64,000 nt of DNA, taken from contig NC_059388.1 in the NCBI RefSeq assembly GCF_019703515.2, positions 5,545,979-5,609,978 on the forward strand, in the 5' to 3' direction. This stretch comes from Myxocyprinus asiaticus (lineage: Eukaryota; Chordata; Actinopteri; Cypriniformes; Catostomidae). A program made the translations under genes and the position numbers. Shown piece by piece: positions 33,254 through 45,560 of this stretch (its first letter is position 1; the number at the start of each line of letters is the position of its first letter). The notes under the pieces were generated by a model. It had not been told where the DNA came from. It was given only the letters and a program-made list of their open reading frames with translations, and searched no databases.

Positions 33254-33258
33254 ATTAT
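33200..33258. repeat. (TAA)n(TTA)n palindromic microsatellite
   Basis: About seven TAA units followed directly by about ten TTA units. The two halves are complementary and could form a hairpin. Confidence 0.95.
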
Positions 33259-33259
33259 A

Positions 33260-36200
33260 AAAAGATGAAATAATTTTACAAGTTATCCAAGGCATATTTG
33301 CTATATGGAAACAATACATAGAATAGTGTTGCATTTAAAAATTGGCTTTTTTTTTTATTATTATTACAATTTGCATTTACAATTTAAGCCCCACCCACAT
33401 CTGGTTATATCTGCATACAGATACATTTTCCATTGCATCAAGTACATACTGTATACGGATACAGATGTCTTTGCTGCAAACCCCCAGTAGTAACCTTAAA
33501 TTTCTATTTCTACTGGATATAACCTTAAAATTAGTTTTGTTAGGGTAACCAGATGTAGTCTAATTGATTCAACATTTTTGGATATTTTTTTTTTTTTTTT
33601 TTACTTAAATCAAACTGGTTAATTTATGTTACCACATGAAGCACATTATTTAGGTTAACATTTTTTTTTTTTTTTTTTCAGTGTAATGTGCAGCCTATTT
33701 AGGCAGCATTTTAAGTTAAACACAATAATACACTGCGATAAGCACAGTGATGAAAATTCATCCAAGATGGAGGACAAAGTGAGAAAATGATTATAAATGT
33801 ATGTAATAGTGCAAAATATTGATACAAATATTTAAATCTAATTAAAAATGGACAAGCTTATTCCATATTTGTGTGATATTTATTTCTGTGCTCATTCAAG
33901 AATTGTGAAATTATTTTAGCAATACGCTAATGCTGAAATTAAGTCTAGTCTCCTGTGTGCTTAACATGAGGAGTACTATTTGTATAATGTGTAGAGTTGC
34001 TGATGTACAGCATTCCAAATCAGACATTTTCCATTCCATTTTAGAAAAGATTATGCTTTATTATGCAGCTTAGGTCATGTCAACTAATATGTTTCCGTTT
34101 GAAAACACATATATTTTGCTATGTTTATGCCTCCCATTCACGCTAACGGCATTTGTAGTTTTAGTTTTTGTAGTTGTTTTTAAAAGTGCTCTCAATTACC
34201 ATTACAAACAAAAACAGATTAGTGTGGACGTTGCAATAGAAGGCAAGACAGCTCAGTAGGTTTTGGAACAGAGGAAGTGTGTTGAGATTTAGCTTGGTAA
34301 AATCTTGGTCAAACTTTCTGCCCCTATTATGTCAAGTTGAGTCCAGAAATGGAGGCGCCCTTTCTTGTCAGTTTGTTCAAGTATATTTGGTATCAAACTT
34401 GAGTTGATGTTGATGATTTTGTGTGCTAAAATCTTTCTATGCTTTCCGAATGTCCGAACCCTAGTGGCCAAAGCTGTAACTACAGTCGTGTACATGCGCA
34501 ACAGTACTGAGACCAAAACTGGATGTTATGTAAAAGGCACATCCAATATTCAGAAACATTTGAGCAGTAATTATAATATAATAATAAAATATAATCCTAA
34601 CCCTAACCCTATCCATAACAGTACTGAGACCAAAACAGTGTTCTACTTATTATTATTATTATTATTATTTATTTTTAATTTTTTTGCAAATGTAGTATCT
34701 CACTAGCCAGTTATCAAAAGGAATATGACATCAAAGGCCCAGCACAAGCGATTTACGTGGCATGAACATTCACCGCAGGTTGGCAATTGTCCAGAATTCA
34801 GCAAATCGTGTCCAAATTTAGATGGAAAAACATTTGGAACTAACATGCTAATTTCCTGTGTGATCGAGTTGACTTTTTCATAGATGTATTTGGTGTTGGA
34901 GGCACGGGGAACAGTTGTACAACATAGTGCTGAATGTGTAGCAGACCTTATCCAGGTTGGAGTAAGCTTTATGGATCATGCAGATTAAAACATAACCGAT
35001 ACCTAAAGGGGGTCCAGATAGTCTAAAAAAACAGAAACAGTCTCATAAAATTCTTTACTAAGTGAAAAAAATAAAGATAATATTCTGTAGTCCCTACAGT
35101 TGCTGGTCTGTCCCATCTTTGGCACTGCATCATGTCTTCCAGTCCAAAGGCATGATCATCTTCAGGCTCAGGGAGAGAGACACTAGATGGTGGACATCCC
35201 ATAGAGCTGGTTAGTACATGTCTTAAGCTCCCTGGGGCTAATTCCATAATACTCTGGAACCATGCCCTCAGCATACATGTATTACAGGGACAATACCAAT
35301 GGAGCAATCTTGGGTTAAGTGCCTAGCACAAGGGCACAATGGTAAATACTCATGGCTCGCTCAATACTAGCTCACTTCTGACCATTGTGCCAAAGCACTC
35401 CAGGTGGGATGAGGATTCAGAGACCCAAAGCATTCCCATCCAGCACAATAAAGATTACAGTGATTGAGAAAGGTTTATTCTGGGACTGAAAATCATATCT
35501 ACAGTTTCATCTCACTAGGATTGTCCCTGCTGCCTTGCACCAAATGTCTACCAACCTGCTTTTAGCTAGTACTGTTCATCCCAGTGCATGCCTCCTCCAT
35601 GTACTTTGCTGAAGTTTACATTATAACTCATCCTCTAGGATGAATTATGCCAGGTCATGGTCCAGCAACTAAACAAGGCACTACAAATGTAAACTTGATA
35701 AAGATGGCCAAAAACACTTGATTGTGTACCAATAATATTGTATAATAAAATACAATAAACAATCAATTATAATTCACAGATGCATATAAATAGCACAGTT
35801 AAACTACTAAATGCTTAGTTTGTCAATTGGAATGATTACAAGAAGAGTGAGGAATCCCATGTTCAAGACCACACATGAACTCGACATTGCAATTGAATGT
35901 TCTGGTACCCTGAAATCAACCCCATTTCCCTCTAAGATTACATTTGTACTCCACTGATGGTTTGGTTTAAGGTTGGGGTTTGGGTGAATGGTTAATAAAA
36001 TATGCATTCATGTTGACTGTATGACATAATTTACAACTAATAAAACAACTTGCCTATGGCACCACTCTGTGAAAATTATAATAAGAATCGCAGCTAACAC
36101 ATGCCCATAAGTTTAACACTTCTCGCTTTGTCCACTGGGTGTAGTGGTTAAAAATTTAGTTAAGCACAGACCGATTTTAGCGCTTAGCGCAGTGCTTGGT

Positions 36201-38790
36201 CAACTTGACCTTTACTGTATGGTGCTATTAACATAAAATTCATCCCTCTGACATTTTTTTGACATTTAGAATGTGAGGAGACTTTCTTCTTGTTCACTAT
36301 GTGTTTAAGTTCCTAGGTGATTTACATTTTGATGCCAACAAAAAAGTGCACAGTCTTTACCCTAAGCGGCAATAAAAATCAGTATCGGCCTATAGTTTTT
36401 TGTTAAAATCAGTATCGGCCATTTTTTTTATTTTTTTTTTTTATTGGTGCATCCCTAGTATAAATGTAAATGGCTGAGCTAATTAATAATGTACGTTTTA
36501 GAGAAGAGAAAGACAATGAGGGAGTTAGGAACTTCGAGTTTTTCAAAGACTTGGAGACGTTTGTTGCATCAGTTTTGAAGGCACATAACAGCCTGAATGT
36601 ATTGCCACAGCAAAAACAGTTTAGATTAAAAAAAAATAATAATAATGGCAATTAGGCAAGGAGCAAAGGTAAAAACAGCAGCCTACAACAGGCAATTTAA
36701 AATAAAACACATGAGAATCTACTGTTTTCTAACACCATGTCTTACTATGGATGTCCTGGGGGTCCTTAAATGTAAATAGGGATAGAAATAGAACTAAATG
36801 TGTATTAAAAAGGACTGCATTAAAAATAAATGTAATTAGAAACACAAATTAAATAAATTGAGGCTTTTGTGGGAGGGCTATGGATTAAATCAGGTGTGAC
36901 TGTATTTTTGTCACCAATGGAGTGGTCGTGTGTATTTTTATCATTACTCTAACATCACTTTATCACTGAAAATTTAACTATATCACAAACAAATCCCCAG
37001 TTCTTTTACTGACATTTTAATACTAAGCTAACACACACCATGACCTTTGTCAAAATTCAAGCTTTTGTGGAGCTGCTGGGCAAAGCATTTGGGATTGATG
37101 GATTACCAGAGCAATATAAAACTTTCAGGGAAGTAATCAGAAAAAAAAAAAAAAAAAAAAAAGCTATCAGTATCCAGTAAACTTTCCACTTCCAAAAAAG
37201 GAAGACTAAAAATGTGTTTTTTAGGCCGATAGTGCTTCTAAGCAATTATTATAAAATACTTTTGAAATATATGACAAACAGACACAAAAGTGTCCTTGAT
37301 GATTTAATGCATACACCACTATACACCAAAAAGGTATATTTATGATAATTTAAAATGATATATTTTAGATAATAAAGAAGTCTGCAAAGTTGCTTTTGGT
37401 CTTATTTTTCTCTGCCAATAGAAAGCTTTTATTTGTGAAGACCAGTATTTATTTAAAGTGTAATGAGTTTGGAGAATATTTTTTAAGTGTTGTTAGAAGT
37501 GGTTAAGTGTTTAAGTCCAGAAGAAGAGAGGGATAAGTCAATGTTGTCCTATGTCTGTTACAAAGTAAACTGACAGGTTAACGTTAAACATATGGTGGCT
37601 ACTCTACTCAGGTTCATTAAGCTTCCTGTCTATGCAGATGAAGTTATAGGGTCCGTGTATGTTTTGACCATTTAATTTTCTATTTAAAAAGGAATAAAGA
37701 GAATGTGGAAAACAGCTACGTTTTCGTTTTAAGAAATGAAAAATGAGAATTTGGCTCAATTTTTCTTTCATTGGTAAAAAAAAATAAAAAATAGTTTAAG
37801 GCTTGAATATGATATTTGCACCTGTGGGCAGCACTGAAATGCCCCTTTCATCTAATTGGTCAACCCATCCCCCTCTTCTGTACTGCCTTAATCCTATCAG
37901 CGAGAATAAGAGTTTGAACCACTCTGCAAATTTGTCTAAATTTTAATTAAATATTGTCCCAAACCACCACTCACTGTAAACTAAACATACCACATGTAGT
38001 AGAAACTTGTTGTTGGGTACATAAATGGTGCTGTTGTGAGGTGTTGCCTCTAATGGATGATGAGTGAGAGACTGCAAGCCACATCACTAGGAGTTTGGTC
38101 TATTATATATAATTTTTTACATTAAATAACATACTATGATTTTGTAGTACCTGTGTTTCCGTGTCCCATTATTTAATGTATTAGGTTCTTTGAAACTTTT
38201 ATCTGTTAGCCAGTTGGCTTGCTCATGTGTGACATGTTAAGCCAATCGGCTGGTTGGTTCTTTTTTTACATGTAATCGGGTAGCCAATCAACCAGTGTCT
38301 CTCTCTTTGTCTAACATTTAAATTGCTCAATTTTGCAGATAAGCCATTTTCACTAGAGCTCGCTGCAAGAGTTTTTTTTTTTTTTTTCTGAAAATGCTCA
38401 GGTGGTTGCTGGGGCTTTACTTCTATTAGCTTGCACGTTAAGGTCTGCTTTTGGCCTTGACACATATAAGCAAGTCTTTAACTAGGTTAGCCTTGGCCAA
38501 ATCTGGCCTGGCGCACATGGCTATTTTAGGTCATTAGTTTAAATAAATCCATGCATAGCTTGGCTAAGTCACTGGTTAAATAAGCTCTGGGCTTTCCTGA
38601 TCCAGACACAATAAGAGTCAGGCCACTAGCCGTTTAACCTTTTCACTCGTGAGTTTCTCCTGTACTGACGGACCCCCCAAGCATGAGTTCTTTAATGCAC
38701 TCTGTACCTTACCTTACACTTCACAGCAGATGCACTGGAGTATAGATTATATCACTGCAGGTGCACTGAAGGTCATATTACAACATGATA
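33260..38790. other. Intronic AT-rich stretch
   Basis: Mostly AT-rich sequence with T runs (33581-33602, 33661-33679), an ATT repeat near 34650-34670, and two copies of an AATCAGTATCGGCC motif near 36377 and 36408 that belong to a dispersed repeat. A plus-strand frame at 36470-36655 (MAELINNVRFREEKDNEG...) is open for 61 codons but has no recognised domain. No gene is called. Confidence 0.55.
35262..35420 (-). repeat. Ubiquitous teleost dispersed repeat fragment
   Basis: On the minus strand it holds GTGCCCTTGTGCTAGGCACT followed by TAACCCAAGATTGCTCCATT and a GTCCCTGTAATACATG segment. This wording is very common in fish genomes. The borders are uncertain. Confidence 0.6.
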
Positions 38791-38976
38791 CAATATTTCA
38801 TGATGGCGCCGCAGATGGCTGCCTCGGTGTGGAGCGCTTCTATTGTTTTGTTGTTTTTGTTTGTTTGTCCTGTGTTTAGTAATCTTTTTTCAGTCAGTTT
38901 TACCAGAGATGAACTGCTGAACATTTGACAGCACACACCAGTCAATCTTTTCCCGGATTTTGAATATTCAGACGTT

Positions 38977-39489
38977 TTGTTTGACATTTTAGTCGGAGGC
39001 GCAGCTGGGAGACACAGGCGAGGGAGACGAGCAGGTGTGCTGGTCAAACTCCGTCGGTGGGGCTTTCGAACAACGCTGCCCGGCATTCATCTAGCGAATC
39101 TCCGCTCTCTCCATAACAAAACGGACGAACTACATCTCCTCACCTGCACAAACAAGGACGTTTCAAACTCTGCTGCCTTGTGCTTCACAGAAACCTGGCT
39201 GAGTGAAGCCATTCCAGACAGCGCGTTACATCTGCCGGGCTTTCAGCTGTTCAGAGCGGATCACATCACGGAGTTAATGGGGAAAACAAGAGGAGGTGGA
39301 ACATGCTTTTACATCAGTGAAAGTTGGTGTGCAGATGTAACTACGTTAAAGAGGATGTGCTGTCCTAATTTGGAAGCGCTCTTTATTAACTGTAAGCTTT
39401 TTGCCACGGGAGTTTTCCTCGTTTATTCTGGTGAGTGTGTATATCGCGCCAAACGTGTGTTTGAATGTCGCGCTGCAACAGCTGGCTGA
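38977..39489 (+). pseudogene. LINE endonuclease N-terminal fragment
   Basis: A 170-codon open frame. The APE-type endonuclease opening is recognisable: NLRSLHNKTDELHLL, then the FTETWL motif with the catalytic glutamate and the RGGGTCFYI segment. The catalytic GDFN and SDH motifs are absent because of the internal deletion. Confidence 0.8.
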
Positions 39490-39599
39490 TCAAATCACAG
39501 ACACAGAACAACAATACCCGAACTCAGTTATTATTATTCTTGGGGATTTTAAAAAGTAAACCTCACACGTGAACTGCCCAAATACAAACAGAACATTAC

Positions 39600-40028
39600 A
39601 TGCCCCACCAGAGACTGAAATATACTGGATTTGAGAGACTGGTGTTGGCCCACCTGAAGAACATCACTGGACCCTTTCTAGATCCCCTTCAATTTGCTTA
39701 TCGAGCAAACAGGTCTATGGATGATGCAGTCAACATGGGATTGCATCATACTGGTTTGTATCAGCTACGAAATCAGACATCAGAAGACTACAAAGGACAG
39801 TTCGGACTGCTGAGAGGATTATTGGTTGCCCCCTGCCCCACCCTTCAAGAACTATACACTTCCAGATTTAGGAAAAAGGCTGGAAAAATCACTCTGGACC
39901 CCACTCACCCTGCCCACTATCTTTTTGAACTGTTGCCTTCTGGCCAACGCTTCAGAGCTCTGAGCACCAGAACCGTCAGTCACAGGAACAGTTTTTTCCC
40001 TCAGGCTATCCATCCCATGAACAGTTAA
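39600..40028 (+). pseudogene. LINE RT fragment joined to ORF2 C-terminus
   Basis: Residues around FERLVLAHLKNITGPFLDPL and FAYRANRSMDDAVN are RT-domain segments. The C-terminal part (ELYTSRFRKKAGKITLDPTH, HYLFELLPSGQRFR) is the end of L2/CR1-like ORF2. The RT palm between them is missing. Confidence 0.8.
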
Positions 40029-40464
40029 ATTGCCCCATTGAGCAAAAACTATGTGCAATACACGGTATAGTCTTTCTTATATTTATCCAACACATCCAAC
40101 CTCTTCTGCCATTTCATTCCTCTGAAAAAAAAAACAAAAAAAACATTTGCACTGTACATAACAGATTTGTATTTACACTGTACATAACAGATTGTATTAG
40201 ATTTGCACTACCCATGTGTATGTGTATGTATGTGTGTGTCTGTATGTATGTGTATAATTCGTTTTATTTTTTATTATTATCTATGTCTTGCTGCTGTTTT
40301 TGTATTGTTTTTGTATTGTTGTACACTGCAAGCTCCTGTCACCAAGATGTCACCTTGTATGTGTAAGCATACTTGGCAATAAAGCTCATTCTGATTCTGA
40401 TTCTGATTATATATTATCAAACATAAAATGTGGTTTTAGATGTTTAGAATGATTGATTATGATA

Positions 40465-41945
40465 CAACCTCAATTCCAAAACAGTATGAAAAATTTTAAT
40501 AAAAACTAAAAGGAGTCATTTGTAAATTATATTCACCCTTTACTATATTGAAAGCACTACAACTAAACATTATATGATGTTTTACCTTGTGAATTTTTTT
40601 GTTTGTTTGTTTGTTTGTTTGTTTTTTGTGTGAAAATGTTCAGTAATTTCAAATCAGATGATTGCAACACGCTCCACAAAAGTTGGGACAGTTGAGTGTT
40701 TACCACTGTGAAACATCACCATTTCTTCTAAAAACACTTAATATGCATTTAGGCACTGAAGACACAAGTTTGATAAGTTTAAAAAGTGGAATTTTCCTCC
40801 ATTCTTCCATTATGCAGGTCTTTAGCTGCACAGTTGTACGAGGTCTTCGTTGCCGTATTGTGCGCTTCATAATGCACCACACATTCTCAATTTGAGATGG
40901 TCAGGACTGCAGGCAGGCCAATCTAGCACCCGCACTCTTTGCTTATTCGGCCAGTATGTGGTTTGAAATTGTCCTGCTGAAAATTCCGGGACGTCCCTGG
41001 AAAAGACGGTGCTGTATGCCAATATTTTTACATATCTGTCTGCATTAATGGTGCCCTCACAGATGTGCGAGTTACCCATGCCATGGGCACTGACACACCC
41101 CTGGCACATACAGACACTGGCTTTTGGACCTGATGCTGATAACAGTTTGGATGGTCATTTTCCTCTTTGGCCTGGAGCACATGACGGCTGTGTTTTTCAA
41201 AAACTATTTGAAATGTGGACTTATTGGACCAAAAAACACAGTTCCACTGTTCAACTTTCCTTCTAAGATGAGACCGAGCCCAGAGAAGTCAGCAGCGCTT
41301 CTGGACAGTGTTGATGTAGGGCTTCTGCTTTGCACAATAAAGTTTTAACTTGCATCTGTGGATGCAGAGACGAATGGTGTTGACTAACAAAGGTTTACTA
41401 AAGTAATCCCAAACCCATGTTCATGATATCCATTACAGATTCATGTTTTTTAAGACAGTGATATCTGAGGGATCAGAGATCACGCGCATTCAGAAGTGGT
41501 TTTTGTCTTGCCGTTTACACACTGAGATTAATTATATTGTGCACTTAGAGGGTGAAATGCCCAAAATCCTTAAAAATTTTCTTAGGGGAACATTGTTCTC
41601 AAAGTGCTGGATTATTTACTTGAAGGACTAGGCTGTTTTGGGAGGCTCCTTATATACTATGACAAGATTGCCTCACCTGTTTAACATTTTCTTGTTATTT
41701 TAACTTGTCAAATTGTTATTAGTCATAAATTGCCCCTGTCTCAACTTTTTTGGATTGTGTTGCAATCATCTGATTTGAAATTACTGTACATTAAAAAAAC
41801 AAAGAAATTCACAAGGTAAAACATCATATAATGTGTAGTTGTAGTGTTTTCAATTTAGCAAAGGGTGAATATAATTTACAAATCACTCATTTTTGTTTTT
41901 ATTAGCATTTTTCATACTGTCCCAACTTTTTTGGATTTGGGGTTG
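40465..41945 (-). mobile_element. Tc1/mariner transposon with degraded transposase
   Basis: A 1481-bp element flanked by TA. The termini are inverted: CAACCTCAATTCCAAAACAG at the left and the right end TTTTTTGGATTTGGGGTTG, with subterminal repeats (GTGAATATAATTTACAAATC on the right, its complement on the left). Minus-strand frames contain EGTINADRYVKIL and VRVLDWPACSPDHLK, the DWPAQSPDLNPIEN region of Tc1 transposases, with the final catalytic acid lost. Many stops and frameshifts occur. Confidence 0.83.
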
Positions 41946-41947
41946 TA

Positions 41948-43800
41948 GATAAGATGCGATTGCAAATGTGCTTGCCGGCTATGCGTACCACCTTATTGTT
42001 TACATGCAATGCAGCATGGGATTCAGTTTGTTATAGAAGCATAGAAGGTTCTAAAAACCTAGCCCTTCCACTTTCCCAGTACCGAAAGTGGTTAGAATGA
42101 GTGATGGATGGAATGGGAGACGGCTCGAGTGGACTGACTAGTTTGTATATTCTTTGTTTGATGTCAGAAAATATGGCCGCATCGCAGCATCCGGTAACGG
42201 CTTTAAACTTTTATTTAGTGATTGTTTGAACGTTTGTAACATATAAAAATAAAGATATTGTGATGTTGAAAAGACTATTTGAGCAGCTGATTCATTATGA
42301 AAACCGCTTCAGTCCCTCTTTTGCTGGTAAACTGCAGCACGAATGCAGATCACACCGGCTTGATTGTATGCACCTGAACCCAGCCTAGTGTAACCACACC
42401 AGTTTGATCGTACGTGCAAAAGGGTTAAGCCATTTGGCCAAACAGGCCCAGCCACACATAGAAATTTAGTTCATTAGTGTTATGCATAGTGTAAGGCACA
42501 CCTAGCAAGCATACAATCTGTACACATGGCTATTCGGAGCAGCAGCAGTACACAAGTCTTGGTGATAGATCAGCTTGGTTGGGGGAGGATGTGTTTCGTG
42601 TTTATGTGTTATGCAATTGTGCAGCTTCCCTGCTTTGTTGGGGGATTGCATGTATGTCTATTTGTGCAGCAGAATGTCCTACATACTCAATTCAGCATGC
42701 TGCGTTATGTCTAATTGTGCAGCAGCATGTCAACATGCTTAAGTCAGTATGCCTCTGTTGTTCTAGCAGTAGCAAGTATCTGTACATGCTCTGCAGCAGC
42801 AGCATAGAAGATCTAGTCAACCAAGATCAATATCCTATCAATATGACATACCCACATTAAAATGCTAAGTCTTTCAGAGAGTTGACATGACTAAAATGAC
42901 TGGAGTTCAGTTTTTTCTTGTTTTTGTCTCCAAAACGGAATAACCAATAAACCGACTGTTTACTTGTTTTTCCACAAGAAATAAATGGGCAAAATTGAGA
43001 AAACACTTTTTTTTTCTTTTTTTTTTTAAAGATTGCTATAAGAAATAGAAAAACAAGTTTCTCATTTTTTTTTATTTTATTTTATTTTTATTATTATTAT
43101 TATTCAAGCAAATTAAATAAGTGCACAACTTGATTATTTGATTTTCACAAGTGGATGGACATGACACAGCTATTTCTACTGATTGTTTACCCTGCAATGT
43201 CATCTGCTCTTCCTCATTCCCTTCCTGCAGACTAAAAGCCATTTCACACGGGACACAGCAAGTTTTTTCTTACATTGGGAGTAGTCAATGCGGTGCTCTC
43301 GTTGCGGTTTAATGTGCACATGTTGCCATTCAGAAAGGAAATGATTTTGCCTGACATGTCTACTTGTATACATTTTTTAAAAGTGAAATATGAGGGAATA
43401 AATTTGTGTTCGCCAAGTCCTTAGGTAGTATAATTATATGTGTACCTTACATTTTTAATGGCTACAAATAGTTTTCATTTTGTTAGGATACAGCAACTAA
43501 CAATGAACTAATTAAATAAAATGGCACCCTCATCTATTATTAAGCTGTCTTTCTTTAAAATTTTGGCTATACAATCTGGATACAGGTTATATGTTACATA
43601 TTTTAATTATGCACAACGTTTAACCAATAGCTACACAATAAAATTATATGATTTTATGGACAACTAAATGTGTTTAAAATTTAATGGGAATTAACTTGAA
43701 TAGTCTTGTTGTGTGGCGCTCTTGGCTTACTAGGTGCCCTGTAGGAAATACAGAACTATCTGAGTAAGGCTCTTCAAGCCACAATGTGATAGTGTTTTTA
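41948..43800. other. Intronic stretch
   Basis: AT-rich, with repeated GTGCAGCAGCATGTC-like segments at 42530-42800 that look like a dispersed repeat of low complexity, and T runs near 43005-43030. No gene is seen. Confidence 0.55.
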
Positions 43801-43806
43801 ATTTTA

Positions 43807-44127
43807 TTAGGGCCCGAGCACCAATGGTGCGAGGACCCCATTGTTCTACTAGGCATTTATTAGGGCCCAAGCACTGATGGTGTGAGGACCATATTGTTCT
43901 TCTAGGCGTTTCTTAGGGTCCAAGCACTGAAAGTGCGAAGACCCTATTGTTCTTCTAAGGATTATTATTAGGGCCCAAGCACTGAAAGTGTGAAGACCCT
44001 ATTGTTCTTCTAAGGATTATTAAGGCCCAAGCACTGAAAGTGTGAGGCCCTATTGCTCTTCTAAGGATTATTAGGGCCCGAGCACCGATGGTGCGAGCAC
44101 CTTATTATTCTTCTAGGCGTTTATTAT
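43807..44127. repeat. GGGCCC-hairpin minisatellite, six units
   Basis: Six tandem units of about 53 bp start at 43807, 43860, 43913, 43968, 44020 and 44071. Each has the form TTAGGGCCCGAGCACC then AATGGTGCGAGGACCC then TATTGTTCTTCTAAGG. The GCACCAATGGTGC portion is self-complementary, so each unit can form a small hairpin. Confidence 0.93.
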
Positions 44128-45560
44128 TTTTTCCCCAAATGAATCGCATTTTTGAGGGCCTAAACATACTCGAAAACTAATGAAACTTTGCACACACATC
44201 AGAAGTGGCGAAAATTTACATCTGATATGGGTTTCGAAATTAGGTGTGGCAAAATGGCTCGATAGCGCCACCTACAAACTTTCAACGATGTGCGCTTTAC
44301 ACTACGTTTCACCTACATGTACGAAAATCGGTACACGTGTAACATGACAGTACCTACAAAAAAGTCTCTTTGACCCATGCCCTAAACTCAACAGGAAGTC
44401 AGCCATTTTTATATTTCTCTTCAATTTTTGCAAAGTTTTTGCAATTTCCAGGCCCCGTACTTTAACGAAATCCTCCTAGAGATTTCATCTGATCTACTTC
44501 ATATTTGGTTATTCTAATCTAATGGCCTTGGCAATGCTAAAGAGTTTTCACTGCACGGCGTGACCATGACGGTCTGTCAATGTTCAATGTTTCGCCATGA
44601 AAAAGGAAGTTGTTATAACTCATACATGCAATGTCCAATCTGCACCAAACATCACATGTTTGATAATAGTCCCGGCCTGAATACATCTACGTGCAAATAT
44701 TCAGTTATAGTCATAGCGCCACCTATTGACAACAGCTAATTCCAGGTCTTGTACTTTAACAAACTCCTCTCAGAGATTTAATCAGATCAACATCATATTC
44801 GGTCAGTCTAATCCAATGGCCTTGGTGATGTTAAATTGCTAAGATTTTGAGTTTTCATTGAAGGGCGTGTCTGTGGTGGCCTGACAAAGTTCGATGTGAA
44901 ATGGATCATATTTTTGAGGCCTAAACATTGAGTTTTCTTTGAACGGCGTGTCCATGGCAGCCTGGCATATTTCGATGTTTCGCCATGAAAAAGGAAGTTG
45001 TTGTAACTCAAACATACAATTTCCAATCTGCCCCAAACTTCACATGTTTGATAACAGTCCCATCCAGAATACATCTACGTGCCAATATTCAGTTATAGTC
45101 ATAGCGCCAAGTACTGGCAACAGGAAGTGACATGTTTTGATGTATAGTTATAAAAGTCGTATTTGTTGTGAAGTAATAAGTGTATTACCTCAGGAAAAAA
45201 TAACTTTCCAGTCAGACGCAGCTGAAGTAGACCTACTAAACTGCCTGAGAAAAATGCGTTGTCTTGTTTAAATATCCGCTGTGATATAAGATTCTGTCAG
45301 GCTATATGTCAGTATCATTATTCTGATGTTATTTCCGTATCTTTGATAAACTTTGTTGTGAAATAAAAAGCCTTTACCTCCTTAACTCTCCTGTCCTCTC
45401 AAAATTACATACAAAATAAATGACCTGAAGAATGAAATACATTATAACATAAAAAGTGCTAAAAAGTGCTACAAAAATTGAATGCTGTTCCCCTGGCACA
45501 GCAGCCCCAACGTGCACCAGGGTGCGAGGGCCCATTCATCGCTGCTTGCAGCTTTAATTA
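44128..45560. repeat. Body of the GGGCCC repeat family, first copy
   Basis: Non-coding sequence downstream of the minisatellite with internal direct repeats: 44545-44727 and 44931-45122 are similar (both contain GTTTCGCCATGAAAAAGGAAG and CAGTTATAGTCATAGCGCC). It ends at CAGCAGCCCCAACGTGCACC and CATTCATCGCTGCTTGCAGC (45495-45554), the conserved end of this family in fish. The class is unknown to me. Confidence 0.75.

Larger units (their letters stand above)
38795..40412 (+). mobile_element. Internally deleted L2/CR1-like LINE
   Basis: The 5' end starts near GATGGCGCCGCAGATGGC. It is followed by an endonuclease front end (GIHLANLRSLHNKTDELHLL, CFTETWLSEAIPDSALHL, GGGTCFYISESWC). After a stop at 39487 and a short broken piece, the sequence jumps to the end of the reverse transcriptase (HLKNITGPFLDPLQFAYRAN) and then to the C-terminus (FELLPSGQRFRALSTRT, HRNSFFPQAIHPMN). 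A 3' UTR with AATAAAGCTCATTCTGATTC repeats ends the element. Most of the RT is deleted. Confidence 0.85.

Noticed and set aside
36470..36655. Open frame MAELINNVRFREEKDNEG with a lysine-rich end
   Set aside because: Only 61 codons, no domain, and it runs into an A-rich tract. It may be a transposon ORF fragment, but evidence is lacking.
43807..44127. Possible CRISPR-like array (regular ~53-bp units)
   Set aside because: The units are contiguous tandem repeats with no unique spacers, in a vertebrate intron. It is a minisatellite.
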